Assembly: GCA_964369465.1 (NCBI GenBank)
Contig: CAYJEX010000008.1
Coordinates: 1 to 64,000, forward strand
Source: CAYJHC01 sp964369465
GTDB lineage: Bacteria; Bacillota; Clostridia; Peptostreptococcales; Anaerovoracaceae
Length of the DNA: 64,000 nucleotides
Direction of reading: 5' to 3'
In this document: positions 26,815-33,921 of the stretch, piece after piece
Numbering within the stretch: the first letter of the stretch is position 1
How the letters are laid out: each line of letters begins with the position of its first letter
The notes under the pieces: generated by a model
Database searches by the model: none
What the model saw: the letters and a program-made list of their open reading frames with translations, nothing else
Told to the model about the DNA's origin: nothing
Position numbers and translations under genes: made by a program

Positions 26815-27592
26815 TTCTATACCCGACCCTGTTGCTTTCTCCTTATTTGGTTATGATGTTAGATGGTATGGAGTACTTATATCTTTTGGAATATTAGTTG
26901 CGATGGCACTTATATACTTCCGTGCTCCTAAGTATAATATAAAGAAGGAGTATACATTAGACATGTTCTTATGTGCTATTCCTTTCGGGATAATAGGTGC
27001 ACGTTTTTATTATGTAATCTTTAGTTGGGAAAATTATTCAGATGATTTGTTTCAGATTTTCATGATTAGTGAAGGTGGTTTGGCGATTCATGGCGCTCTT
27101 ATATTAGGTGGTTTAGCATTATTTTTGCTCTGCAGATACAGAAAAATCCATTTTTTTTCATGTTTAGATCTTTTTGCTCCTGCTGTTGTGCTAGCACAAT
27201 CAATAGGCAGATGGGGAAATTACTTCAATATGGAAGCTCACGGTGGCCCTACCGATCTACCTTGGGCAATTTTAATTAATGGCGAATGGGTTCACCCTAC
27301 TTTCTTATACGAATCTATATGGTGTTTTGTATTATTTGTCTTTCTAATCATCTACGAAAACAAACGTAAATTTACGGGCCAAATTTTCTTGCTATATTGT
27401 ATGCTTTATTCACTTGAGAGATTTTTTGTGGAAGGCTTAAGGACTGATAGTTTAATGCTAGGCCCCTTCAGGCAAGCACAAATTTTTAGTTTGTCTATAA
27501 TAATTTTTTCTCTTCTAATGTATGTGTATTTATATAAAAAACAAATTAAAACACAAAATGAAAACCAAGATAATTTCACCTCAAAACAATAA
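26807..27592 (+). CDS. lgt: Prolipoprotein diacylglyceryl transferase
   Basis: Polytopic membrane enzyme that transfers diacylglycerol from phosphatidylglycerol to the lipobox cysteine of prolipoproteins. Family features: SEGGLAIHGALILGG, the signature GRWGNYFNMEAHGGPTDLPW, HPTFLYES and EGLRTDSLMLG near the C-terminus. Seven transmembrane segments are expected. The ATG giving MFNSIPDP was chosen, with AAGGAG 7 bases upstream; this removes seven codons of a longer reading. It has 261 residues. The lipoprotein at 58842 is a possible substrate. Confidence 0.96.
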   Translation: MFNSIPDPVAFSLFGYDVRWYGVLISFGILVAMALIYFRAPKYNIKKEYTLDMFLCAIPFGIIGARFYYVIFSWENYSDDLFQIFMISEGGLAIHGALILGGLALFLLCRYRKIHFFSCLDLFAPAVVLAQSIGRWGNYFNMEAHGGPTDLPWAILINGEWVHPTFLYESIWCFVLFVFLIIYENKRKFTGQIFLLYCMLYSLERFFVEGLRTDSLMLGPFRQAQIFSLSIIIFSLLMYVYLYKKQIKTQNENQDNFTSKQ

Positions 27593-27677
27593 ATTACCGT
27601 CACAATTATGTCGAATAGCAAAGCAAATATGACATATTATTAAGCATATATAGGAAAGAAGAAAAGGAGAACACATC

Positions 27678-28772
27678 ATGAAATTAGGTATCGTAGGCCT
27701 TCCAAACGTAGGTAAAAGTACATTGTTTAACGCAATAACGGAAGCAGGAGCTGAAGCCGCAAATTACCCTTTTTGCACTATCGAACCAAATGTTGGAGTA
27801 GTTGCAGTTCCAGACGAACGATTAAATGTCTTACAAAATATGTATAACTCAAAAAAATTGATACCTACCGCAATTGAATTTTTCGATATAGCTGGATTAG
27901 TAAAAGGTGCTTCCAAAGGCGAAGGACTTGGAAACAAGTTTTTAGGACATATTAGAGAAGTTTCAGCAATTGTACATGTAGTTAGATGCTTTGTTGATGA
28001 AAATGTAATACATGTAGATGGAAAAGTCGACCCTATTTCTGACATTGAAATAATAAATATGGAATTAGTGCTATCTGATCTCGAACTCATTGAACGACGA
28101 ATTCAAAGAACAAAGAAAAACTTAAAAGGCGACAAATCATTACAAAGGGAATTAGAGATACTAGAATCACTTGTAATTTCATTAGGAGAAGGAAATTCTG
28201 CACGTACACTGGACTTGAACGAAGAGGAAACTTCATTTGTGAAAACATTAGATTTGCTTTCTTACAAACCTGTAATATATGCAGCAAATGTTTCTGAAAG
28301 CGAAGCATCTGATTGGAGTAAAAATTTACATGTGCAAAAGGTAGAAGATTTAGCAAAAAAAGAAGGATCGGATGTTATTGTTATTTGTGGCAAAATTGAA
28401 GCCGAATTGTCTACATTAGAAGTAGATGAAAAAGAAATGTTTCTTGATGAATTGGGGATAAAAGAATCTGGTTTAAATAAACTAATAAAGGCTTCCTACC
28501 ACCTATTAGATCTTATTTCCTTCTTAACAGCGGGTCCTCAAGAAGTAAGGGCATGGACAATTAAAAGAGGAACCAAAGCCCCTGGTGCTGCCGGTAAAAT
28601 CCACACTGATTTTGAAAAGGGATTTATTAGAGCCGAATCTATAGCCTTTGATAAATTAGTAGAATGTGGAGGCAATTTAACAAATGCAAAAGAACAAGGA
28701 CTTGTGCGTTCAGAGGGAAAAGAATATATTGTAAAAGATGGTGATGTTATTCATTTCTTATTTAATGTATAA
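27678..28772 (+). CDS. ychF: Redox-regulated ATPase YchF (Obg family)
   Basis: P-loop protein of the Obg/YchF group that prefers ATP. Seen: the Walker A GLPNVGKSTLFN at residues 5-16, switch II DIAGLVKGASKGEGLG, the nucleotide-specificity motif NVSE in place of NKxD, a helical insert (about 130-200) and the C-terminal TGS domain starting AWTIKRGTKAPGAAGKIH. Its 364 residues are typical. It is ribosome-associated and linked to stress responses in other bacteria. Ribosome site AAAGGAG precedes the ATG. It leads the ychF-deoC-selD run. Confidence 0.97.
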   Translation: MKLGIVGLPNVGKSTLFNAITEAGAEAANYPFCTIEPNVGVVAVPDERLNVLQNMYNSKKLIPTAIEFFDIAGLVKGASKGEGLGNKFLGHIREVSAIVHVVRCFVDENVIHVDGKVDPISDIEIINMELVLSDLELIERRIQRTKKNLKGDKSLQRELEILESLVISLGEGNSARTLDLNEEETSFVKTLDLLSYKPVIYAANVSESEASDWSKNLHVQKVEDLAKKEGSDVIVICGKIEAELSTLEVDEKEMFLDELGIKESGLNKLIKASYHLLDLISFLTAGPQEVRAWTIKRGTKAPGAAGKIHTDFEKGFIRAESIAFDKLVECGGNLTNAKEQGLVRSEGKEYIVKDGDVIHFLFNV

Positions 28773-28790
28773 AGAAGGAGTTTGATATTT

Positions 28791-29441
28791 ATGAACGATT
28801 TAAACAAATATATTGATCATACATTACTACGTGCAGATGCAAAAACAGCCGAAATACAGAAATTATGTTTTGAGGCTATGGAACATGAATTTTACTCTGT
28901 GTGTGTCAACACATCTTTTGTTGCTTTAGCAAAATCAACTTTAACAAAAAGTAATGTGAAAATTGCAGCAACTGTTGGTTTCCCATTAGGTGCCTCTAGC
29001 ACAGATAGTAAAGCATTCGAAGCAGACAAAGCATTTAGAGATGGTGCTGACGAAATAGACATGGTTATGAATATCGGAGCCTTCAAGGAAAATGATTTCG
29101 AATTCGTTGCCCAGGATATCGCCACAGTCGTAGCAATATCAAAAAATCACAATGGAATTGTAAAAGTCATCATAGAAACCTGCCTTCTTACAAAAGATGA
29201 AATTGCAAAAGCAAGCGAACTTGTAGTTTCATGTGGTGCTGATTTCGTAAAAACTTCTACAGGCTTTAGTACTGGTGGTGCAACAGTAGAGGATGTTGAA
29301 ATTATGACATCTGTTGTAGGAGAACGCGGAAAAATAAAAGCATCTGGTGGAATAAGAACAAAAGAAAATGCAATAAATATGATAAATGCAGGCGCAACAA
29401 GATTAGGTTGCAGCAATAGTATTGCAATAATTACTGAATAA
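28791..29441 (+). CDS. deoC: Deoxyribose-phosphate aldolase
   Basis: Class I aldolase splitting 2-deoxyribose-5-phosphate to glyceraldehyde-3-phosphate and acetaldehyde in deoxynucleoside catabolism. The TIM barrel begins YIDHTLLRADA. EIDMVMNIGAF carries the conserved aspartate, and FVKTSTGF holds the Schiff-base lysine. The ATG giving MNDLNKYI is preferred over a TTG three codons earlier, because AAGGAG sits 10 bases ahead of it. It has 216 residues. It lies 18 bases after ychF and 32 before selD. Confidence 0.96.
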   Translation: MNDLNKYIDHTLLRADAKTAEIQKLCFEAMEHEFYSVCVNTSFVALAKSTLTKSNVKIAATVGFPLGASSTDSKAFEADKAFRDGADEIDMVMNIGAFKENDFEFVAQDIATVVAISKNHNGIVKVIIETCLLTKDEIAKASELVVSCGADFVKTSTGFSTGGATVEDVEIMTSVVGERGKIKASGGIRTKENAINMINAGATRLGCSNSIAIITE

Positions 29442-29473
29442 GCTTTATAATTTTACGAAAAAAGGAGAAACTT

Positions 29474-30499
29474 ATGAAATTAACATCATTAACAAAATCA
29501 GGAGGTTGAGCTGCCAAAATTGGTCCTGGGACCTTGGCACAAGTTTTGTGTCACCTACCAAAATTTGAAGACCCAAATCTACTTGTAGGATTTGAAACAA
29601 GTGATGATGGAGCAGTTTACAAAATAAATGACGAAACAGCCATGATACAAACCGTGGATCTTTTTCCACCTGTAGTTGATGACCCTTATTCTTTCGGTCA
29701 AATTGCAGCGGCGAATGCTCTTAGCGATATTTATGCAATGGGAGGCGAACCAAAAATTTGCATGAATATTTTTGCATTTCCAGAAGACTTACCAAAGTCG
29801 CACATTCAAGGTATACTTGAAGGTGGTTATGACAAAGTAAAGGAAGCTAACGCAATAATTGCTGGAGGGCATACACTAAAAGACGAAGAACCAAAATATG
29901 GATTATCTGTAACAGGTTTTGCCCATCCAGACAAAATATGGACAAATAACAATGCAAAAGAAGGTGATATATTAATCCTAACCAAACCTATTGGCAGTGG
30001 TATTTTAAATTCCGCAAATAAAATGGGATTACTAACAACCGAGACTTCAAAGAAACTAGAGTCACACATGAAATCCCTTAATAAATCTGCTTTTGAGATA
30101 ATCAGGAAATACAACATTCATAGTTGTACAGATATTACGGGATTTGGTTTACTAGGACATGCTTACGAAATGGCTTCAGGAAGCAATGTTTCTCTTGAAT
30201 TTGATTATAACAGAATACCTATTATGGAAGGTGTTGTTGAAATGGTTCAAAAAGAAATTATTCCAGGTGGGGCATATAACAACAGAAAATATCTTGAAAA
30301 TTTTATTGAAATTTCAAATATCATACCCGCAAATTTATCTCATATTCTATATGATCCTCAAACATCTGGCGGATTACTGTTTTCACTTTCTGAAAATGAT
30401 GCCGAAAATATACTTAAAGATTTAAAAACCGTTATTCCACATTGTGAAATAATTGGAAACGTAACTGCAAAAAAAAGCAAAGATATCTTTATAATATAA
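29474..30499 (+). CDS. selD: Selenophosphate synthetase, itself a selenoprotein (in-frame UGA)
   Basis: Makes selenophosphate from selenide and ATP for selenocysteine and selenouridine synthesis. The frame starts at an ATG 7 bases after AAAGGAG and reads MKLTSLTKSGG, then TGA at 29507-29509, then AAKIGPGTLAQV. The stop falls exactly where SelD has its catalytic Cys/Sec, followed by the conserved lysine, and the frame then stays open through SDDGAVYKI, AAANALSDIYAMGG and the AIRS-type C-terminal domain. A SECIS-like hairpin follows the UGA. Full product 341 residues with Sec at position 12. Automatic callers would start at a TTG at 29534 and lose the active site. Confidence 0.95.
29513..29538 (+). 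promoter_or_regulatory. Bacterial SECIS-like hairpin for selD
   Basis: Just 3 bases after the UGA, GCCAA pairs with TTGGC, enclosing an unpaired AATT bulge, then GGTC pairs with GACC around the apical loop CTGG. The loop begins 16 bases after the UGA and contains guanines, as in known bacterial SECIS elements that recruit SelB. Confidence 0.8.
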
Positions 30500-30535
30500 T
30501 TTTTTAGACAACCTAACTAATTAGACAACTGCATA

Positions 30536-30574
30536 AAAAAGCGTGGAATCAAATTATCAAATTCCACGCTTTTT
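30536..30574. terminator. Bidirectional terminator between selD and a pilin gene
   Basis: AAAAAGCGTGGAAT and its perfect complement ATTCCACGCTTTTT enclose an 11-12 base loop and end in a T-run on + and, by symmetry, on -. It ends both the ychF-deoC-selD run and the convergent pilin gene. Confidence 0.9.
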
Positions 30575-30594
30575 ATATAACATCTATATTTATA

Positions 30595-31176
30595 TTAATC
30601 AGTCATTAATGGCAATCCCAATTGATCCACCCAAATATTTTGGCATTCATATGTGATTGCTATCTCCCCTGTACCAGTATTAATATGAAATCCAAAATCA
30701 GTGCTACTATTTGCTAGTTTTGACTGTGCATCATCGATGAAATATTGGTAGTGATCGTTATAACCCGGATACTGAGTCCCTTCAACAGCATATAAGCTAT
30801 CCGAGATGAACTTATCAATCCAGTAAAGAGCTTCTTTATCCGTAACATTGCTCACCCCCGTATTATCTCCATGTTTCCATAGTGGCGAACTAATAACTGG
30901 TGCTCTAACAAGGATTGACCCATCTTTTGAGTGCTTTCCATTTGTGCTCCAAGCTATTTCTATAACTTTGCCATATGGTATCCTTACTTCAGAAGTATTG
31001 ATGGCATAAATCGCTGTTCTCATCACACTTGAAGCTTGCTGCATATCTGCCGATTGCTTTGTTTCTTCAATATATCCTGTTATTGACGGAATTGCAATAG
31101 CCGCCAAGATAGCTAAAATAGCAATCACAACAATAACTTCAATTAATGTAAACCCTCTTTTTCTTGATCTTTTCAT
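30595..31176 (-). CDS. Type IV pilin-like protein (prepilin), copy 1
   Basis: 193 residues. A short basic leader ends in G8, with FTLIEVIVVIAILAILAAI following: the type III prepilin signal, with glutamate at mature position 5. The mature N-terminal helix extends to about residue 45, and a polar globular domain ends in WVDQLGLPLMTD. No prepilin peptidase, assembly ATPase or platform protein is in the window, so this is an orphan pilin. It is closely similar to the pilin at 32431 over the first 55 residues, and both end in a W-x-D-x-x-G-L pattern. A terminator follows it. Confidence 0.85.
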   Translation of the reverse strand: MKRSRKRGFTLIEVIVVIAILAILAAIAIPSITGYIEETKQSADMQQASSVMRTAIYAINTSEVRIPYGKVIEIAWSTNGKHSKDGSILVRAPVISSPLWKHGDNTGVSNVTDKEALYWIDKFISDSLYAVEGTQYPGYNDHYQYFIDDAQSKLANSSTDFGFHINTGTGEIAITYECQNIWVDQLGLPLMTD

Positions 31177-31339
31177 TTCCTCTATTCCTATATATTTTTT
31201 AGCACTCTTATATAAATAGACTCCTAAGTATATCTACATTGTTTTTTTCATCCACCCATTCAGCAAAAACACTATTCATCCAATATCCATTATACTAGAT
31301 TAAATTATAATTACAAGTCGAAAAGATTCCGTTATACTA

Positions 31340-31987
31340 TTATTTTGTTCTCTTGTAATATACATATGACATAACGATTGGAAACAATGCAGCTATCAAT
31401 AATGCTCCAACAAACAATATTATTGTGATTTCATTTTTAGGTAATATTCCAGAAGCTATTATTAAAATCCCTCCTATGACAAATGATACCCCTCCAATTC
31501 TATGCGTTTTATCCCATACTTCCTCACTCGAAAGTGTCCATGGTGTTTTTATTCCAAAAGTGAAGTTCTGTTTTGCTTTTGGTAAATAGTTGCCTATAAA
31601 AACAAGCAATGATCCAACCAGTATTGGAACAATTGTTTCCATATTCAACGCAAAATCTCCCAAACCCGACGAAATCATCAGATAAAAAATCACATTCATA
31701 AATATTACCATGACGATTTTAAAACCATCATAAAATCCAGTAAATTTTTTGTAATTTTCCCCTTTTGGGTCTATCTTTGGAATGATATAAAATAGCCCTG
31801 ATATTGCCATCGGCAAAATTGCAATTATCAACAACTCTATTTTCGACCCATATCTATCCACTTCTCCTTCAAAATTAAAATGCATTGGCACTTTATCAGG
31901 CAACACATTATACAGTGCCAAAAAAACAATTATAGGTGAAATACTAAATATCAACAATATGATGCTGCTTAATTTTTTTTTCTTCAT
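31340..31987 (-). CDS. SdpI-family membrane protein
   Basis: Six hydrophobic segments in 215 residues. An N-terminal DUF1648-like part (LPDKVPMHFNFEGEVDRYGSK) is followed by the SdpI signature FGIKTPWTLSSEEVWDKTHRIGG. In Bacillus, SdpI gives immunity to the SDP killing peptide and recruits the SdpR repressor to the membrane. Here it starts one base after the ArsR-type gene, matching the sdpR-sdpI pair. No sdpABC toxin genes are near, so it may defend against another cell's peptide or act in envelope stress. Confidence 0.85.
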   Translation of the reverse strand: MKKKKLSSIILLIFSISPIIVFLALYNVLPDKVPMHFNFEGEVDRYGSKIELLIIAILPMAISGLFYIIPKIDPKGENYKKFTGFYDGFKIVMVIFMNVIFYLMISSGLGDFALNMETIVPILVGSLLVFIGNYLPKAKQNFTFGIKTPWTLSSEEVWDKTHRIGGVSFVIGGILIIASGILPKNEITIILFVGALLIAALFPIVMSYVYYKRTK

Positions 31988-31988
31988 T

Positions 31989-32252
31989 TTATCTTCCTTT
32001 CAAATTCTCTATCCAAACTAAAATCTCATCGAGAACCGATGTGCTTAATTCATAGTATATCTGCTTTCCTCTTTTGTCATCAATCACAAGGTTAGACTTT
32101 TTCAAAACAGACAAATGATGAGAAATAGTTGCACCTGTCATATCAAATTTTTCACATATTTCTCCTGCTGTTAATGGTTTTTCTTTTAGAAGACCTAAGA
32201 TATCTCTTCTAGTTTGATCTCCCAACGCCTTCATCGTTTCTTGAAATGGCAT
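31989..32252 (-). CDS. ArsR-family repressor, SdpR type
   Basis: Winged-helix regulator of 87 residues: MKALGDQTRRDILGLLKE at the start, recognition helix in MTGATISHHLSVLKKSNLV, wing in DKRGKQIYYELS. It lacks the metal-binding cysteine motif of ArsR/SmtB sensors, as SdpR does. Ribosome site AGGGGGT precedes the ATG. It is translated with the SdpI-like gene and preceded by an inverted repeat at the promoter, so it probably represses its own operon. Confidence 0.9.
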   Translation of the reverse strand: MPFQETMKALGDQTRRDILGLLKEKPLTAGEICEKFDMTGATISHHLSVLKKSNLVIDDKRGKQIYYELSTSVLDEILVWIENLKGR

Positions 32253-32272
32253 TCTACCCCCTTTCCGTCTTC

Positions 32273-32292
32273 ATTTAGACATCCATCTAAAT
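32273..32292. promoter_or_regulatory. Operator-like inverted repeat before the sdpR-like gene
   Basis: ATTTAGA and TCTAAAT flank a 6-base centre, lying immediately downstream of the -10 at the expected transcript start. The position fits autorepression by the ArsR/SdpR-type protein encoded 20 bases further on. Confidence 0.6.
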
Positions 32293-32294
32293 AT

Positions 32295-32323
32295 ACTTTA
32301 CTGCAAAACATCCATTATGTCAA
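32295..32323 (-). promoter_or_regulatory. Promoter of the sdpRI-like operon
   Basis: On the - strand a perfect TTGACA (32318-32323) is separated by 17 bases from TAAAGT (32295-32300). The transcript would begin inside the inverted repeat. Confidence 0.65.
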
Positions 32324-32363
32324 GAAAATTCGAAATGTTTTATAGGCTTTTATCAATCTAAAA

Positions 32364-32400
32364 TCAAAAATTCCACCTGATTAAAAAATCCGATGGAATT
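32364..32400 (-). terminator. Terminator after pilin copy 2
   Basis: A 32-base hairpin (32369-32400) with 14 stem positions, one mismatch and one G-T wobble, closes on a TTTT loop and is followed on the - strand by TTTTTG. It ends the second pilin transcript and insulates the sdpRI-like promoter. Confidence 0.8.
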
Positions 32401-32430
32401 ATTTTTATATATTGTTTTAGATTTTATATT

Positions 32431-33057
32431 TTACATTTCTGGATCTAGTCCAATTTCATCAAACCAAACATAAGGGTCGCCTTCCTTCCAAGTAGCCGAA
32501 CTTACTCTACTTGTGTAAAACTTGAATTCTCCAGTTGATGAATTTATCGAAAATTTGAAATCACATTCTTCTGCTGCATTTGAAGCTGGCAGACCTAGGT
32601 AGAAATTTCTTCTTCCTGGATTCCATGTTCCTCCAGATGTCACTTCCGATCCTAACATTGTTTCTCCTATAAACTGAGTTAAATTATACTCGTACTCCCT
32701 AGATGGCAAGTTTTCTGCATTCCCTGCACTAGATGCATCCCACGAACTATCCACAAATAATCCACCTTGTTCATCCTCACTACCTGTTTCCCATACAACA
32801 TAAATTGTTGTGTTTGGAGGAACATCATTGCTTGGCAAAAGAATTCCTGCCATTGTCGTACGCATAACATGCGAAGCCACCATCAAATCTTTTGTTTGAT
32901 TCGCCTTCTCGATATACCCAGTAATGCTAGGGATCGTTATAGCAGCAAGAATAGCAAGTATTGCTAGCACCACTATAATTTCTATAAGCGTGAATCCTCT
33001 ATTTCTATTTCTACTATTCACATTCATTTTTTCACTTATTGCTGTAAATATCAACAT
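32431..33057 (-). CDS. Type IV pilin-like protein (prepilin), copy 2
   Basis: 208 residues. The prepilin signal is RNRNRG followed by FTLIEIIVVLAILAILAAI, then a helix sharing IPSITGYIE with copy 1, and a different polar domain ending WFDEIGLDPEM. The start is uncertain: the first ATG has AAAGGA almost touching it and gives a 21-residue leader, while an ATG ten codons later gives a more usual 11-residue leader but has a weak site. There is no pilus machinery nearby. The shared ends with divergent middles suggest duplication followed by change of the exposed domain. Confidence 0.83.
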   Translation of the reverse strand: MLIFTAISEKMNVNSRNRNRGFTLIEIIVVLAILAILAAITIPSITGYIEKANQTKDLMVASHVMRTTMAGILLPSNDVPPNTTIYVVWETGSEDEQGGLFVDSSWDASSAGNAENLPSREYEYNLTQFIGETMLGSEVTSGGTWNPGRRNFYLGLPASNAAEECDFKFSINSSTGEFKFYTSRVSSATWKEGDPYVWFDEIGLDPEM

Positions 33058-33154
33058 TTCCTTTCTTGTAATTTATCAGTTCTATATTATATGTATAAAT
33101 TGAATTTGTCAAATAATAATTTAGAATAATTATTTAAGGCAGTATCATATCAAA

Positions 33155-33769
33155 TTATATATTCACAAGTACTGAAGCGACTACAACAATAATTGCAAAT
33201 AATATTGTGAAAAAACACACAATAATGTCTTTGGTTTTAATACTCCTAAGATATAAAGATAATAGTCTAATCGCACAGTCAGAAACAAAAACAATAGTTA
33301 ATGCAATCAAATTAAAAATCAAACTAGAAACTGTAAAGTCAAACAAGATTGTTTTGATTATGCTAAAAGAAATCATCATCCACAACAAAAGCCTCAGCAG
33401 AAATAAAACATCGCATATTATTAACTGCATCACATCACTTATTTTTTCAGTGTCTTTGTGAAGGTTATATTTTTTCGGAAACACAAGCATGCTTAAAGTG
33501 TACTTTAGGCTTTTTAATTTATATATGTTCTTTTTTACATTCTTTATATTTTCATCAACTCCCATTTCCATCCATTTTTCTTTTTTTCTTGCTTCTATTT
33601 CAAAGTGTGAATTCACTATACTCTCAATTAATTCCTCTCTATCTATAGTTGTTTTTTCAAGCGTCTTCTTATTTTTACTATTATTTGTTGTAGGCGATTT
33701 TTCTTCTTTATCGCTTGATATTTCAATATTTTTATTTATATTAGAACTTTTGCTTAAATCCTTTTTCAT
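33155..33769 (-). CDS. Membrane protein of unknown function
   Basis: 204 residues: a hydrophilic, Ser/Lys/Asn-rich N-terminal half (about 1-65, low complexity), a basic amphipathic section (KNVKKNIYKLKSLKYTLSMLVFPKKYN), then three or four hydrophobic segments between about 112 and 204. I recognise no family. Ribosome site GGAAGG precedes the ATG. It is followed by a pilin gene and preceded by the LTA-synthase-like gene on the same strand; the charged N-terminus resembles that of the latter in style only. Confidence 0.6.
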   Translation of the reverse strand: MKKDLSKSSNINKNIEISSDKEEKSPTTNNSKNKKTLEKTTIDREELIESIVNSHFEIEARKKEKWMEMGVDENIKNVKKNIYKLKSLKYTLSMLVFPKKYNLHKDTEKISDVMQLIICDVLFLLRLLLWMMISFSIIKTILFDFTVSSLIFNLIALTIVFVSDCAIRLLSLYLRSIKTKDIIVCFFTILFAIIVVVASVLVNI

Positions 33770-33921
33770 TCAAAATCCTTCCATCAAATCGTATATTTTA
33801 TTAACATTACAATTATACACCTTTAAATTCAAAAATCAAATATTATTATATGGAATTTTGTTCTGCCCATAATTATGCACTTTAAAATCAATTGAGATTT
33901 CACACTGTTGTTTTAGAGAAA

